Numbered from the stretch's first letter, positions 40,937-50,590 are shown. The stretch is DNA of 64,000 nt from Sulfurovum riftiae (GCF_001595645.1 NZ_LNKT01000056.1:117276-181275), one strand, 5' to 3'. Translations and numbers: made by a program. Notes: generated by a model not told the origin, from the sequence alone.

Positions 40937-42009
40937 TTCGATACCTCCCGACTATGTGCAATAGCAGCACTTCTCAATCGTTTAAAGAGATATAGCATCA
41001 AGATCGCTGTCAGTCCGATAAGGAAAAAGAAAAGATACTTCGGCATCCATTCCCACCACCAGTCATACAGTTTTGTATAGAGGAATATGGTAAAGAAGAT
41101 ATTGCCGGTATTGATGACGTCCGTCCATCCCTTTTTGACACCTGCATAAATGGCAGCTGCACTCAGCATGAATCCTGTGAGCTGATAGAAAGCTTCAATA
41201 GTATTATTGTCAAGATCCAGGTAACTCACACCTCCCCAGTTGGCGAGGATAAGGACCGGTATGAAGAACAGCAGCATGGCAAAAACACGGTAGATCACGG
41301 GAAAGCCGGGGAATCTGTGATGGGGCAGGAACGAGAGGAGAAAGAGCAGGATGGCTGCAGGGAAAAAGTTTTCCGGTCTCTCCCCGAAATCGATCCAGTA
41401 GCAGCCGTTCCATGTCCCGGTTTTCGCCGACAGGAAATAGGACAAAAACAGAATACCGATGGCAAGGAGCAGACGTGCATTTGTGGCGTAAGCCAGCAGG
41501 AAGGAGAAAACAGCCCAGGTCAAAAAAGCATTTTCAGAGGGTGCTATATTGAATATCTGTCCAAGCATAGAGATGTTCAGAACAAAGGCAGTAATGGTCA
41601 TGAATCCTAAAATCTTTGAAAAATAGCCTGTACTTTCCCGTGGAGAGATATATGCAGTGGCACCCAGGCCGATCAGCGGTGTCGACACAAGGATGAGGAC
41701 TTGCATATAGGTCGGGAATCTTCCCCAGAACTGATAAAAAAGGAAAAAGAGACTGGCAGCCAATCCGAGTGCACCAAGAAATGAGGTGATCTTCATACCG
41801 AGGCTCAGCTGTTTCTCCCGGCTGCTTGCATCGATATCGAATGCAGAAGAGAGCTCTCCGATAAGGTTTTGATGATAGGTATCGATAGCAGAGTGCTGTG
41901 CTTGGGTCAAAGAGACGATATTTTCCTGCTCTAGCAGTTTCAGTTCTGTTTGAAAATCTGTGATCCTGTCAACCCTTTTCTGGGCTTCTGCTTTTGATCT
42001 TACTGCCAT
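40933..42009 (-). CDS. DUF2157-like multi-pass membrane protein
   Basis: 358 residues. A cytoplasmic N-terminus (about 1-60) with a coiled-coil-like stretch, then about ten hydrophobic segments from residue 70 to 345. The layout matches the DUF2157/DUF4401 group: short helical domain plus many membrane spans. No known catalytic motif. Co-translated with the DUF4824 gene. Role unknown. Confidence 0.7.
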   Translation of the reverse strand: MAVRSKAEAQKRVDRITDFQTELKLLEQENIVSLTQAQHSAIDTYHQNLIGELSSAFDIDASSREKQLSLGMKITSFLGALGLAASLFFLFYQFWGRFPTYMQVLILVSTPLIGLGATAYISPRESTGYFSKILGFMTITAFVLNISMLGQIFNIAPSENAFLTWAVFSFLLAYATNARLLLAIGILFLSYFLSAKTGTWNGCYWIDFGERPENFFPAAILLFLLSFLPHHRFPGFPVIYRVFAMLLFFIPVLILANWGGVSYLDLDNNTIEAFYQLTGFMLSAAAIYAGVKKGWTDVINTGNIFFTIFLYTKLYDWWWEWMPKYLFFFLIGLTAILMLYLFKRLRSAAIAHSREVSK

Positions 42010-42057
42010 CGGTCCATCCTTTCTGCTTTGCCTAATCTCTTCATGTTACTGTAACTC

Positions 42058-42648
42058 CTAAGCCCAGAAATCTTCATCGCTCATGCTACCGCTTTTCTTC
42101 TTGGCGACCATTTCCGCTTTGAGTGACTTTTTGCCATTGATGTCAAGATTCCAATACTCTCTCAAGTGCATAATGTCATATTCGTGGTCGAATGCGGCTT
42201 CGAGTTCTCCCTCTTCGAGCAGAAAACTTTTATTGGTAGGTACTCTTTCGTTGTCGGGGTGATAGACGAAGGTTTCGTAGAGAAAGATGCCGCCGGGTTT
42301 GAGTGCCCTGGTGATCTTTGGGAAAAGTGTGCGCTTGAGAAAGTAGGTACAGATGACCAGGTCATAGGTCTCTTCGGGAAATTCCGCAGTATCCAGATCG
42401 ACCTCTTTGGGATGGATGTGTTCAAGGTTTTTAAGAGAGTTGATGGCCACAGAACTGATATCCCAGGCATCGACCTCAAAACCGAGGGAAGCAAGATATT
42501 TGCTGTGACGGCCCATACCACAGGCAATGTCGAGTGCTCTGTTGCCTGTGGCCAGTTTGGCATACTGTGTGATGAGTTTTATGGGTTCATTGGGGATGGG
42601 GTTGTTGAGATATTTCTCATCCCAGCGCTCTTTGTCTTCACGTGCCAT
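42058..42648 (-). CDS. SAM-dependent methyltransferase (TehB-like)
   Basis: 196 residues. Class I methyltransferase: motif I ALDIACGMGRHSKYLA, acidic residue of motif II in VDAWDISSVA, LVICTYFLKR motif and LKPGGIFLYETFV motif. Closest in feel to TehB/thiopurine-type methyltransferases, which act on tellurite, selenite or small molecules. Start at 42648 (MAREDKERW); longer readings go past the divergent xth promoter. Divergent from xth, 53 bases apart. Confidence 0.85.
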   Translation of the reverse strand: MAREDKERWDEKYLNNPIPNEPIKLITQYAKLATGNRALDIACGMGRHSKYLASLGFEVDAWDISSVAINSLKNLEHIHPKEVDLDTAEFPEETYDLVICTYFLKRTLFPKITRALKPGGIFLYETFVYHPDNERVPTNKSFLLEEGELEAAFDHEYDIMHLREYWNLDINGKKSLKAEMVAKKKSGSMSDEDFWA

Positions 42649-42701
42649 ACTTACAGCCTTTTTTGGTACTATTCTACCAAAATAATATTGGGATAACGAC
42701 A

Positions 42702-43472
42702 ATGGCAAAAACAACATTCATATCATGGAACGTGAACGGTATCCGGGCTGTAGAGAAAAAAGCAGCACTCAAATGGATTGACGAAGCAGAAGTGGATTTC
42801 CTGGGCCTTCAGGAGATCAAAGCCGAAGCCGACCAGATCCCCGAAAGCATTTTTGAAAGAGACTATAAATTCCAAAGCATCAACTCCTCTTCAAAGAAAG
42901 GGCAGTCTGGTGTAGCGCTCTACACGGATGTCAAAGGGTTGGCAATGTGCTGTGAACATGTAGATATACTCGATGAAGGGCGCATCAATGAGTACCATTT
43001 TGGTGATATTGCTTATTTCAATGTCTATTTCCCGAACGGACAGCGCAACGAGGAGAGACTGGCATACAAACTGGCATTTTACGACCGCTTTTTGGCACAT
43101 ATCAACGAGCTTCGAAGCCAGGGGAGATCCATCGTTGTCTGCGGCGATGTCAATACGGCCCACAGATCCATCGATCTGGCACGTCCCAAAGCCAATGAAG
43201 ATACATCCGGTTTCCTGCCTGTCGAGAGGGCCTGGATGGACAGACTTATCGAGAATGGGTACATCGATACCTTCCGTCATGTGCATGGCGACATAGAAGA
43301 GCGTTACAGCTGGTGGAGCTACAGGGCAGGGGCCAGAAGCAGGAATGTAGGCTGGAGGATCGATTACTTCTTCGTCTCAGACGACCTGAAAGGAAAGATC
43401 GTCGATGCAGACATACTGGATGATGTGATGGGAAGTGACCATTGCCCTGTTAAGCTGGTACTGGATATTTAA
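42702..43472 (+). CDS. xth: Exodeoxyribonuclease III
   Basis: 256 residues. AP endonuclease/3'-exonuclease of base-excision repair. Motifs: SWNVNGIRA, LGLQEIKAE with the metal Glu, CGDVNTAHRSIDLARP, WWSYRAGARSRNVGWRIDYF (last Arg-Ile-Asp) and SDHCPV with the catalytic His. All catalytic residues are present. ATG at 42702; upstream codons lie in the divergent methyltransferase leader. Confidence 0.96.
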   Translation: MAKTTFISWNVNGIRAVEKKAALKWIDEAEVDFLGLQEIKAEADQIPESIFERDYKFQSINSSSKKGQSGVALYTDVKGLAMCCEHVDILDEGRINEYHFGDIAYFNVYFPNGQRNEERLAYKLAFYDRFLAHINELRSQGRSIVVCGDVNTAHRSIDLARPKANEDTSGFLPVERAWMDRLIENGYIDTFRHVHGDIEERYSWWSYRAGARSRNVGWRIDYFFVSDDLKGKIVDADILDDVMGSDHCPVKLVLDI

Positions 43473-43489
43473 AAAAAGGGGGGGAGCGG

Positions 43490-43963
43490 TTATACCTCTG
43501 CCCCGGTATAGTAGAATTCATCAAGTCCTTCAAGAAAGGCCATAAGCAGGTCATCGGTGCAGGCTTTGAAATTCTTGTGGTCTTCTTTTCTGAAAAGTGA
43601 TTTCAGTTCCTGTTTGCTGAGGGTTGCATCGCCAAGCCCGAAGATGATCTCGGTCTCCGGCTCTTTGAGTTCCAGAGCGATACGGAGTTTTTTGAGTATG
43701 AGATTGTTGGTAAGTGGTACCGCTTCATCATCATTGGGTCTTTTGGGAGAGGGCCCACGTTTTAGCGTGACAAGGCCATCCAGGAAAACACCAAGCTCTT
43801 CATAGCTGCAAAGCGAAAAATCTTTGTCTATACGTTTCTTCAGCAATGCCTCAAGATGGCTGGGTGTCATCTCATACCCCTCAAGCCGGTATGCCTCAAT
43901 CATCTCTTCCTGCGTAAGGCTCAGGGCTTTTGAGATTTTATAGAGTATATCGTTCGTTTTCAA
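43490..43963 (-). CDS. DUF1456 (YehS-like) protein
   Basis: 157 residues made of two similar halves of about 70 residues, each with the pattern NDIxxKxxxAL and later SxxELxxLxxKxxxxxF: MKTNDILYKISKALSL / TNNLILKKLRIALEL, and MTPSHLEALLKKRIDKDF / LSKQELKSLFRKEDHKNF. This duplication defines DUF1456. Function unknown. Located 8 bases after the YceI gene on the same strand. Confidence 0.9.
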   Translation of the reverse strand: MKTNDILYKISKALSLTQEEMIEAYRLEGYEMTPSHLEALLKKRIDKDFSLCSYEELGVFLDGLVTLKRGPSPKRPNDDEAVPLTNNLILKKLRIALELKEPETEIIFGLGDATLSKQELKSLFRKEDHKNFKACTDDLLMAFLEGLDEFYYTGAEV

Positions 43964-43971
43964 AGCTTTCC

Positions 43972-44607
43972 TTACTTTTTTGCAATGTTGGTATTGCAGA
44001 GTGTCGCTTCAACGGTAGTGGAAAAGCCGATAGTGACATCGCTCCATGTCTTTCCCTTGTGCAGGTCAAAACAGGCTTTGTTGATGGAAGCAAGTGATTC
44101 ACCCGCTGCAAAATCGACAAGGTCAATGGTACCGGTAGCATCGAATTTTCCCTTGTTGTAGATATACTTCATAGGCACGGTACGTGTTTTGCCGTTCATG
44201 GTGACCTCTACACTCAGTGAACCGGTTCTGGGTTTTCCTTTTTCATGTTTGTCACTTCTTTTGATATCGACGATCTTCGCTTCGATCGTATTTGTACTCA
44301 TCGTTCCAAAGAAGAATTTGACCAGTTTTTCATCCCTTCCCGGATTCCCTGTAGTGATCTTTTGTGTGTCGATGTTCACCTTCGAACCTACAAAGAGTTC
44401 CCTGAAGTTCTTTCCTTCCAGTGAAGCAGGGATATACTTGACTGCCGTGAACTGCCCGCCCACACCGATCTTCTCAGGTGTTTTGTAGGCTTTCCATGTG
44501 ACATTCAGCTCTTTTGGCTGTACGAGTACACAGCCTGTTGATGCATCGGGTCCTGCAGCATAGGTGAGTGAGGCAAAGGCCAGGAGTGATATAAGTGTTC
44601 TTTTCAT
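43972..44607 (-). CDS. YceI-like periplasmic lipid-binding protein
   Basis: 211 residues with a signal peptide (LISLLAFASLTYAAG). The YceI lipocalin-like barrel is suggested by VTWKAYKTPEKIGVGGQF, the alternating middle strands, and the late FDATGTIDLVDF. The family binds isoprenoids or amides in the periplasm. Two cysteines (TGCVLV, NKACFD) could form a disulfide, and a third is near the end (TLCNTN). Grouped with a DUF302 lipoprotein upstream. Confidence 0.83.
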   Translation of the reverse strand: MKRTLISLLAFASLTYAAGPDASTGCVLVQPKELNVTWKAYKTPEKIGVGGQFTAVKYIPASLEGKNFRELFVGSKVNIDTQKITTGNPGRDEKLVKFFFGTMSTNTIEAKIVDIKRSDKHEKGKPRTGSLSVEVTMNGKTRTVPMKYIYNKGKFDATGTIDLVDFAAGESLASINKACFDLHKGKTWSDVTIGFSTTVEATLCNTNIAKK

Positions 44608-44642
44608 GTTTGTATCCTTTAAAAATAGATGTTAGTGCGGAA

Positions 44643-45104
44643 CTATTTGGCAGCAGCTTCTTCTGCCAGTTTCTGCATAGCGATGTGCGCCTTCTGTATA
44701 ATACCCAAACAAGTTTTATCTTTAATATTGTGTTTGAGTGTCCAGTACTCCGGGTTGGTATAGGTGATGGTGGTCTTCCCCTCATAGTCGGTAGAGAAGA
44801 GCATGCGTAGAGGCAGATCCAGTCCCATGGAAGGGTTACACTGCATCAGCTTCGTTCCCATCTTCGGGTTCCCGAATACCACGACGGTCTCAGGTTTGAG
44901 CCGCATGCCTACACTTTGTGCATTCTTTGCATGGTCTATCGTCTCAAAATGGACAAGGCCCTGGGACTTGACAGCAGAAACAAGCTTTGCTACGGCAGTG
45001 GGAACATCATTCTGTGTCTCTACGCTTTCAAGGAAAGCCCCTTTTTTATTCTCACAGCCTGTAAAGACCAAAGCAAACAGACCAATTATCAGCCACTTCT
45101 TCAT
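44643..45104 (-). CDS. DUF302 lipoprotein
   Basis: 153 residues. Lipoprotein signal with lipobox VFTGC, then a DUF302 domain: KSQGLVHFETIDHAKNA, PKMGTKLMQCNPSMGLDLPL split as PKMGTKLMQ and PSMGLDLPLRML. The family is small and of unknown function, often near sulfur or redox genes. ATG at 45104 has AAAGGAAAGG before it; an upstream start 11 codons earlier has none. Confidence 0.87.
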   Translation of the reverse strand: MKKWLIIGLFALVFTGCENKKGAFLESVETQNDVPTAVAKLVSAVKSQGLVHFETIDHAKNAQSVGMRLKPETVVVFGNPKMGTKLMQCNPSMGLDLPLRMLFSTDYEGKTTITYTNPEYWTLKHNIKDKTCLGIIQKAHIAMQKLAEEAAAK

Positions 45105-45148
45105 AACCTTTCCTTTCTGTGTTGTGTGGATACACACACTATATTTCT

Positions 45149-45192
45149 GAACGCTAAGTACTTAACGCTTAACGCTGTTCGGCAGAGCCGGA
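45149..45192. repeat. Composite repeat next to ychF
   Basis: A string with AACGCT/TTAACGCT units (45149-45176) followed by a short palindrome (CGGC-AGA-GCCG, 45180-45190). Same two-part build and orientation as the elements at 8346, 14236 and 29185. It ends three bases before the ychF stop codon. Confidence 0.55.
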
Positions 45193-45194
45193 CT

Positions 45195-46298
45195 TTACAC
45201 ATTGAACCTGAAATGCATGACATCACCGTCCTGGACAATGTACTCTTTCCCTTCAAGTCTGTTCTTTCCGGCTTCCTTCGCTCCCTGTTCTCCGCCATAC
45301 TTGATGAAATCTTCATAAGAGATGACCTCTGCACGGATGAATCCCTTTTCGAAGTCATTGTGGATGACCGCCGCTGCTTTAGGAGCAGTGGTACCTTTGC
45401 GGATAGTCCAGGCACGTACCTCTTTGACACCGGCAGTGAAGTAGCTCATCAGTCCAAGCTTGTCGAATCCTTTGTGGATGATCTGCTCAAGTCCCGATTC
45501 CTCGACACCGAGGTCGGCAAGCATCTCTTCTCTCTCATCATCATCGAAATCGACCATCTCCTCTTCGACTTTGGCACAGAGTTTGATGACCTCCGAGTTT
45601 CTCTCCTCTGCATAGGCTTTGAGCTTCTGTACGAATTCATTGTCTTCGCTCAGTCCCTCTTCGTCCACATTGGCACCGTAGATGATCTCTTTGCTTGTCA
45701 AAAGACGCAGGTCTCTGTTCATCGCTTTGAAGGCATCGTCTTCGATCTCTGCAAAAGTAGAGACGGGATGTCCCTCTTCAATATGGGCAAGAAGTGCTTC
45801 GGCTATGGCAAGCTGGGCTTTGGCATCTTTGTCATTTCCTTTGGCTTTCTTCCTGAGCATCTCGATACGTTTGATAACCGCATCGATATCGGCAAACAGA
45901 AGTTCCTGCTCGATGATCTCGACATCACGGATAGGATCGATGGAACCTTCGGTATGTACGACATTGTCATCTTCAAAACATCTGACGATATGCAGGATGA
46001 CCTCGGTCTCGCGGATGTTCCCGAGGAACTTGTTCCCCAGACCTTCGCCCTTGCTGGCACCTTTGACCAGGCCGGCAATGTCCACGAAGTCAAGTGTGGA
46101 GTGCTGGATCCTCTCCGGGTTGACGATCTTTGCGAGTTCGTCAAGCCTTTTGTCCGGTACCGGTACCACTGCCTTGTTCGGTTCGATCGTACAGAACGGG
46201 TAGTTGGCGCTCTCTGCATTCTGTGCTTTCGTCAGTGCGTTAAAGGTGGTGGATTTCCCTACATTCGGCAATCCTACAAGTCCAATGCCTAGTCCCAT
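45195..46298 (-). CDS. ychF: Ribosome-binding ATPase YchF
   Basis: 367 residues of the OBG family. Walker A GLPNVGKSTTFNAL, switch VDIAGLVKGASKGEG, coiled-coil insertion in the middle, and a C-terminal TGS-like end (GKEYIVQDGDVMHFRFNV). NKxD is altered to the ATP-preferring NVDE (ANVDEEG), as expected for YchF. Cytoplasmic; role in translation and oxidative stress. All motifs intact. Confidence 0.97.
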   Translation of the reverse strand: MGLGIGLVGLPNVGKSTTFNALTKAQNAESANYPFCTIEPNKAVVPVPDKRLDELAKIVNPERIQHSTLDFVDIAGLVKGASKGEGLGNKFLGNIRETEVILHIVRCFEDDNVVHTEGSIDPIRDVEIIEQELLFADIDAVIKRIEMLRKKAKGNDKDAKAQLAIAEALLAHIEEGHPVSTFAEIEDDAFKAMNRDLRLLTSKEIIYGANVDEEGLSEDNEFVQKLKAYAEERNSEVIKLCAKVEEEMVDFDDDEREEMLADLGVEESGLEQIIHKGFDKLGLMSYFTAGVKEVRAWTIRKGTTAPKAAAVIHNDFEKGFIRAEVISYEDFIKYGGEQGAKEAGKNRLEGKEYIVQDGDVMHFRFNV

Positions 46299-46424
46299 GA
46301 TAATTCCTTCGTGTCATAATTATTACGCGATTTTATCGAAATCTTGGTGAAGGAGGGGTTAGTGTGATACAACAATCATTCTATTTGATGTATAATACCC
46401 CTAATTGAACAAGGAGAGTCCTTC

Positions 46425-48041
46425 ATGGAAAATGTATTGATCGTCCTGATCGTGACCATCGCCATTGCCACGGTACTGAATGTTGTATTGAAGAAGTTCG
46501 ATATTCCAACGGTCATAGGGTATGTAATATCCGGTTTTGTGATCTCTTCCCTGTACCACTTTGCCGAAGATTCCAGGGAGGCATTGTCCCATCTGGCAGA
46601 GTTCGGTATTGTCTTCCTGATGTTCACCATCGGACTGGAGTTCTCTGTCAACCATCTCAAGCATATGAAGCGGGAGGTCTTCCTCTTTGGGGGAATGCAG
46701 GTCATGCTCTCCGGACTCCTTTTCTCGCTTATCGGGTATTTTGGATTCGGCCTGGAGAGCAAAACAGCCATCGTGATCGGGTTTGCCCTTTCACTCTCTT
46801 CGACAGCGATCGTACTGAAGATACTCAATGAGAACAACGAGATCCACGCGGGGTACGGCCGTACCACTGTTGGTATATTGATCTTTCAGGACCTTGCGGT
46901 CATCCCCATACTCCTCATGGTCTCCATCTTTACCTCGCAGAGCGATTCTATAGGGACACTGCTGCTCAATACGCTGGGAAGTGCCATACTTGTCTTCATT
47001 ATCCTCTTCGTGGTCGGGAAATATTTTCTGGAACGTTTTTTCGATCTTATTATGGATACCGGTTCTGAAGAGATCTTCCTTGTGGCGGTTTTGCTGGGCG
47101 TACTCTCCGCCTCCGTCCTGGCGGAAGTCTTTGGTTTCTCCTACTCTCTGGGAGCATTCATCGCCGGTATGATGCTCTCCGAGACCAAATACCGCTACCG
47201 CATAGAGGCCGACCTGGTACCGTTCAGAGATATTCTTCTGGGGGTCTTCTTCGTCTCCATCGGTATGCTCATAGACTGGCACTCCATCATTACCTACGGG
47301 CATATCATACTTGGACTCCTCGTAGGGATAATGCTGCTCAAAGGCCTGCTTATTTATCTGCTTTTGAACGTTTTCATCCAAAAAAGAACGGCGCTCAAGA
47401 CAGCACTTGCCCTCTTCGAAGTGGGGGAGTTCTCGCTGGCGATTTTTGCTCTGGCCAATGCCAAGGGGCTCATAGAACCGGGCCTCAACCAGATACTCAT
47501 CATCACCGTGGTACTCTCTATGATCCTCACGCCGTTCGTACTGAAGAACATCAAAACGATCGCCGACAAACTGACCATTGAACCCGATACCCTGCGTGAA
47601 CGTGCGATGGTGGGCGGGACCTACACGGACCACATCATCGTCTGCGGCTACGGCCCGCTTGGTCAGAAGCTGGTCAAGACCTTCAAGGAGCGCAACCTGC
47701 TCTATGTCATTCTTGAACATGATGTGAAAGTGGTGGATAGTGTCATCGCCAACGGTGAAGAGGCGATCTTCTTTGCAAACGCCGCACAGAAGATGGTACT
47801 GGAGCATTTCAATGTTGCCCAGTGTGCAGCGATCGTCGTGACCATCGACAACGAGATACAAAAACAGCTCATCTGTGAGAACATCGCTTCATTCGGTCCG
47901 CATATCAACAGTGTCGTCAAAGTGATGAACAATGCGGAAGAGGAGAGCATCTCGGCACTTGGCATCAAGCATGTGGTCAATGCAAGGAATATCGTTGCCG
48001 ATATTATGGCAGAAGAGGTACTTGCCTGTCATATCGGGTGA
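46425..48041 (+). CDS. CPA2 cation/proton antiporter with TrkA-N domain (KefB-like)
   Basis: 538 residues. About 12 membrane segments (residues 2-375) of the Na/H-exchanger fold; ILIFQDLAVIPIL has the ion-binding Asp region, and EVFGFSYSLGAFIAGMMLSE is the second half. From about 400 a nucleotide-binding TrkA-N domain begins (CGYGPLGQKLVKTF, then ILEHDVKVV). No TrkA-C. Exports K+ or Na+ in exchange for protons under control of a nucleotide. A TATAAT lies at about 46392 upstream. Confidence 0.93.
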   Translation: MENVLIVLIVTIAIATVLNVVLKKFDIPTVIGYVISGFVISSLYHFAEDSREALSHLAEFGIVFLMFTIGLEFSVNHLKHMKREVFLFGGMQVMLSGLLFSLIGYFGFGLESKTAIVIGFALSLSSTAIVLKILNENNEIHAGYGRTTVGILIFQDLAVIPILLMVSIFTSQSDSIGTLLLNTLGSAILVFIILFVVGKYFLERFFDLIMDTGSEEIFLVAVLLGVLSASVLAEVFGFSYSLGAFIAGMMLSETKYRYRIEADLVPFRDILLGVFFVSIGMLIDWHSIITYGHIILGLLVGIMLLKGLLIYLLLNVFIQKRTALKTALALFEVGEFSLAIFALANAKGLIEPGLNQILIITVVLSMILTPFVLKNIKTIADKLTIEPDTLRERAMVGGTYTDHIIVCGYGPLGQKLVKTFKERNLLYVILEHDVKVVDSVIANGEEAIFFANAAQKMVLEHFNVAQCAAIVVTIDNEIQKQLICENIASFGPHINSVVKVMNNAEEESISALGIKHVVNARNIVADIMAEEVLACHIG

Positions 48042-48084
48042 GAGGATTTTATATGATCCCCCATCCTAAGCACAAAGAAAATCT

Positions 48085-48546
48085 CTAAAGTTCTTCAATG
48101 TCACTTTCAGGCAAGGCGACAATGCGTCTTTCCATAAGGTTGATTTCATTGACCAGTTTTTTAGAGACCTCTTCCATTGATGTAAAATACTCTTTTGCAA
48201 GCTTGACAGAGTCCTCTGTTATTTTTTTCTTTTTACCAAACAGTTTGCTGAAAAATCCCTGCGGTTCCATATCATAATAGATCTTATAGATATTCAGATA
48301 GATGTCATGAAGTTCAAAGTGAAGCTTTTCAATTTCAGACATACAGTCCATAGGATTGTTCCTCAGGCCGTTCAGCCTTTGTGCATCAGAGTAGAACCAT
48401 TTCCCGAACTGGCATTGCGTAGAGTTGACAGGAATGGCATCCTCTTCCATCTTGAAACCGGATATCAGCATTTTGGCACGCTGTACCCAGTTGATATGTG
48501 CTGCTTTTGCCGCTCTTAACTGTTCCAGGATCGTATTTTTTTCCAT
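48085..48546 (-). CDS. Standalone CZB (chemoreceptor zinc-binding) protein
   Basis: 153 residues. Zinc ligands of the CZB domain are visible: His in KAAHINWVQ, Cys in STQCQFGKWFY, and two His in KLHFELHDIY, giving the 3His/1Cys set. Elsewhere CZB domains end chemoreceptors or diguanylate cyclases and sense zinc or hypochlorite; here the domain stands alone with a basic loop (FFSKLFGKKKKI) in its middle. It could be a soluble zinc sensor or buffer. Confidence 0.85.
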   Translation of the reverse strand: MEKNTILEQLRAAKAAHINWVQRAKMLISGFKMEEDAIPVNSTQCQFGKWFYSDAQRLNGLRNNPMDCMSEIEKLHFELHDIYLNIYKIYYDMEPQGFFSKLFGKKKKITEDSVKLAKEYFTSMEEVSKKLVNEINLMERRIVALPESDIEEL

Positions 48547-48643
48547 AACTAAAACTCCTTATTCTTAATAAGAATATTTTATCACTATTTATCTTTTTTG
48601 CAGATAAAGTACAGATATTTTGGATCCTGTGCAATGATGCTGG

Positions 48644-50113
48644 TTAATGTTTCGCTTCACGTGCAAGTGCTTCAATGAGCCTGAGCATCATTCTGACACC
48701 GGCACCTGATGCCCCATGCGGGTTCTCACCCCAGGCATGTTCCACAAAAGCCGGTCCGGCGATGTCGATGTGGGCCCATTTCTCCTTGTGGTCCTTGTCG
48801 ATGAACTCAGAGAGGAACTGACCAGCGGTAATGGCTCCACCGTAACGTGTGTTGGAGATGTTGCAGACATCGGCGATATCACTTTTGATCGTTTTGTGAA
48901 GATACGGGTTGAAGTCGAGTGCCGTTGCCAGTTCTCCCGAGATCTTCGCCTGTTTCGTCACCATGTTTTTCACCTCTTCATTGAAGCCCATGACTCCTGA
49001 AGTGTAGTGTCCCACACCGACCACACAGGCGCCTGTAAGGGTAGCGAAGTCGAAGAGGTAGTCTGCTTTGACCTCCTGCTGGGCATAGGCGAGGGTGTCG
49101 GCAAGAACAAGACGTCCTTCGGCATCGGTATTGCGTATCTCGATGGTCTTGCCGTTCTTGGCGACCAGTACGTCATCGGGTTTGTAGGCATCGCCGCCTA
49201 TCATATTTTCTACCGCGCCTACAAAGCCGTGTACTTCCACAGGCAGATTCATCTCCGAGATCGCTTTCATCAGTCCAAGTACTGCTGACCCGCCGCTTTT
49301 GTCCGATTTCATCGTGACCATATAGTCGGCAGGTTTGAGGCTAAGACCGCCCGAGTCGTAGGTCAGGCCTTTTCCTACAAGTGTGATGATCGCTTTTGGG
49401 TTTTTTGGTTTATGGGCGAGGTGGATCACTCTTGGTTTATGGCGTGATGCACGGGCTACGGCAAGCAGGGTCTCCATCTTCTCTTTTTTGAGTGCTTTTG
49501 GTTTGAGTATCTTGCATTTGAGCCCGTTCTCTTTTGCCAGATCTTCAGCGATCTCCGCCATGATCTGAGGGTAGCAGTCATCTGGAGTGGTGTTGACGAT
49601 GTTTCGGGTAAAGTTGGTCGCTTCAGCAGCTATTTCACCATTGTGTACAGCACGAGCCGCCACTTCCATAGTGATCTCATGTGCATTGTAGCCCTCAAGA
49701 GAGATCTCGACAGTCTTGACAGGAGATTTCACTTTTTTGCTTTTGTATCGGGTGAATGTATAGCTTCCCAGTACGAGGCCTTCGACCATGGCCCTGATGG
49801 AAGCGGAACATCTCGGGTGGCTCACATAGGTAGCGATCTTGACTGTTCTATAGGCTTTTTTGCCGATGAGCGAACGCATTGCAGTAGCGACAGCCGGTCT
49901 GATACCTCGGCCTTTGAGTGTTTCCGCACCCACATAGAGCCTCTTTTTCTCTACGAGGTGGCACAATTCGTCCTGCTTCCCTGAGAAGCCGGTTTTTTTA
50001 AGTAGTTTTCTGTCTTTGACCGAATCGTGTTTAAGGTCGCCATCAATGACGATGATAATCTCCAGATCGGCTTTGATCTCTTTAAGAGCTGTAGTCGTTA
50101 TATTGAAATTCAT
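48644..50113 (-). CDS. pepA: Leucyl aminopeptidase (M17)
   Basis: 489 residues. N-terminal macro-like domain and C-terminal catalytic domain with VGKGLTYDSGGLSLKPADYM, MKSDKSGGSAVLG, and the signature NTDAEGRLVLADTL. The catalytic Lys and Arg and all zinc ligands are present. A hexameric cytoplasmic enzyme; relatives also bind DNA at Xer sites. It is separated from the thioredoxin-like gene (same strand) by 63 bases. Confidence 0.96.
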   Translation of the reverse strand: MNFNITTTALKEIKADLEIIIVIDGDLKHDSVKDRKLLKKTGFSGKQDELCHLVEKKRLYVGAETLKGRGIRPAVATAMRSLIGKKAYRTVKIATYVSHPRCSASIRAMVEGLVLGSYTFTRYKSKKVKSPVKTVEISLEGYNAHEITMEVAARAVHNGEIAAEATNFTRNIVNTTPDDCYPQIMAEIAEDLAKENGLKCKILKPKALKKEKMETLLAVARASRHKPRVIHLAHKPKNPKAIITLVGKGLTYDSGGLSLKPADYMVTMKSDKSGGSAVLGLMKAISEMNLPVEVHGFVGAVENMIGGDAYKPDDVLVAKNGKTIEIRNTDAEGRLVLADTLAYAQQEVKADYLFDFATLTGACVVGVGHYTSGVMGFNEEVKNMVTKQAKISGELATALDFNPYLHKTIKSDIADVCNISNTRYGGAITAGQFLSEFIDKDHKEKWAHIDIAGPAFVEHAWGENPHGASGAGVRMMLRLIEALAREAKH

Positions 50114-50176
50114 ATTTTACCTTTTGGTTATATTGTATGTTTTGGAGTATAACCAAATATTGGTAAATAATCTCTC

Positions 50177-50590
50177 TTATTCGACTTTCTCTTTGGCTGT
50201 TACGATATCGATGATAAAACTGCCCGGTTTTTCATAACCGATGTGTTTGTGGACCGGTCTGTGTGTGGATGCATCTATGAAGTACATAGAGGGTGTCAAC
50301 TTCACATCGAGCGTCTGTGCAATTTTTGAACTGATGTCTGTTACCACAGTGACCATATCTTCAAGTTCATATTTGACATTGTCATCACTGAGTGTATTGT
50401 GGACCATCAGTTCACACCAGTTGCAGTCGTCCTTGACCACGACGAGAAGTATCAGCTTCTTCTTTTGGGCTTTTGCTTTTTTGTAGGCATTTGTCAAACT
50501 GGTCTGGGCATCAAGCACCAGCGCAGCATCATTGGCAGTAATGGCCATCAGGCTGGATATCATCAATAGTGAAACTAGAAATGTTTTCAT
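50177..50590 (-). CDS. Periplasmic thioredoxin-fold protein (SoxW-like)
   Basis: 137 residues with a signal peptide (LVSLLMISSLMAITA). The redox motif is CNWC in VVKDDCNWCELMV; the cis-proline site is LTPSMYFID. A DUF255-like/SoxW-like periplasmic thioredoxin, probably keeping another exported protein reduced. In sulfur-oxidising Campylobacterota such proteins serve Sox enzymes, but no sox gene is in the window. Confidence 0.8.
   Translation of the reverse strand: MKTFLVSLLMISSLMAITANDAALVLDAQTSLTNAYKKAKAQKKKLILLVVVKDDCNWCELMVHNTLSDDNVKYELEDMVTVVTDISSKIAQTLDVKLTPSMYFIDASTHRPVHKHIGYEKPGSFIIDIVTAKEKVE

Noticed and set aside
44916..46292. 458-codon plus frame opposite ychF and the DUF302 gene
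   Set aside because: Crosses two real genes on the other strand and has no domain; antisense artefact.
46791..47861. 356-codon minus frame opposite the antiporter gene
   Set aside because: His/Asp/Gln-rich translation produced by the reverse of membrane helices; not a gene.
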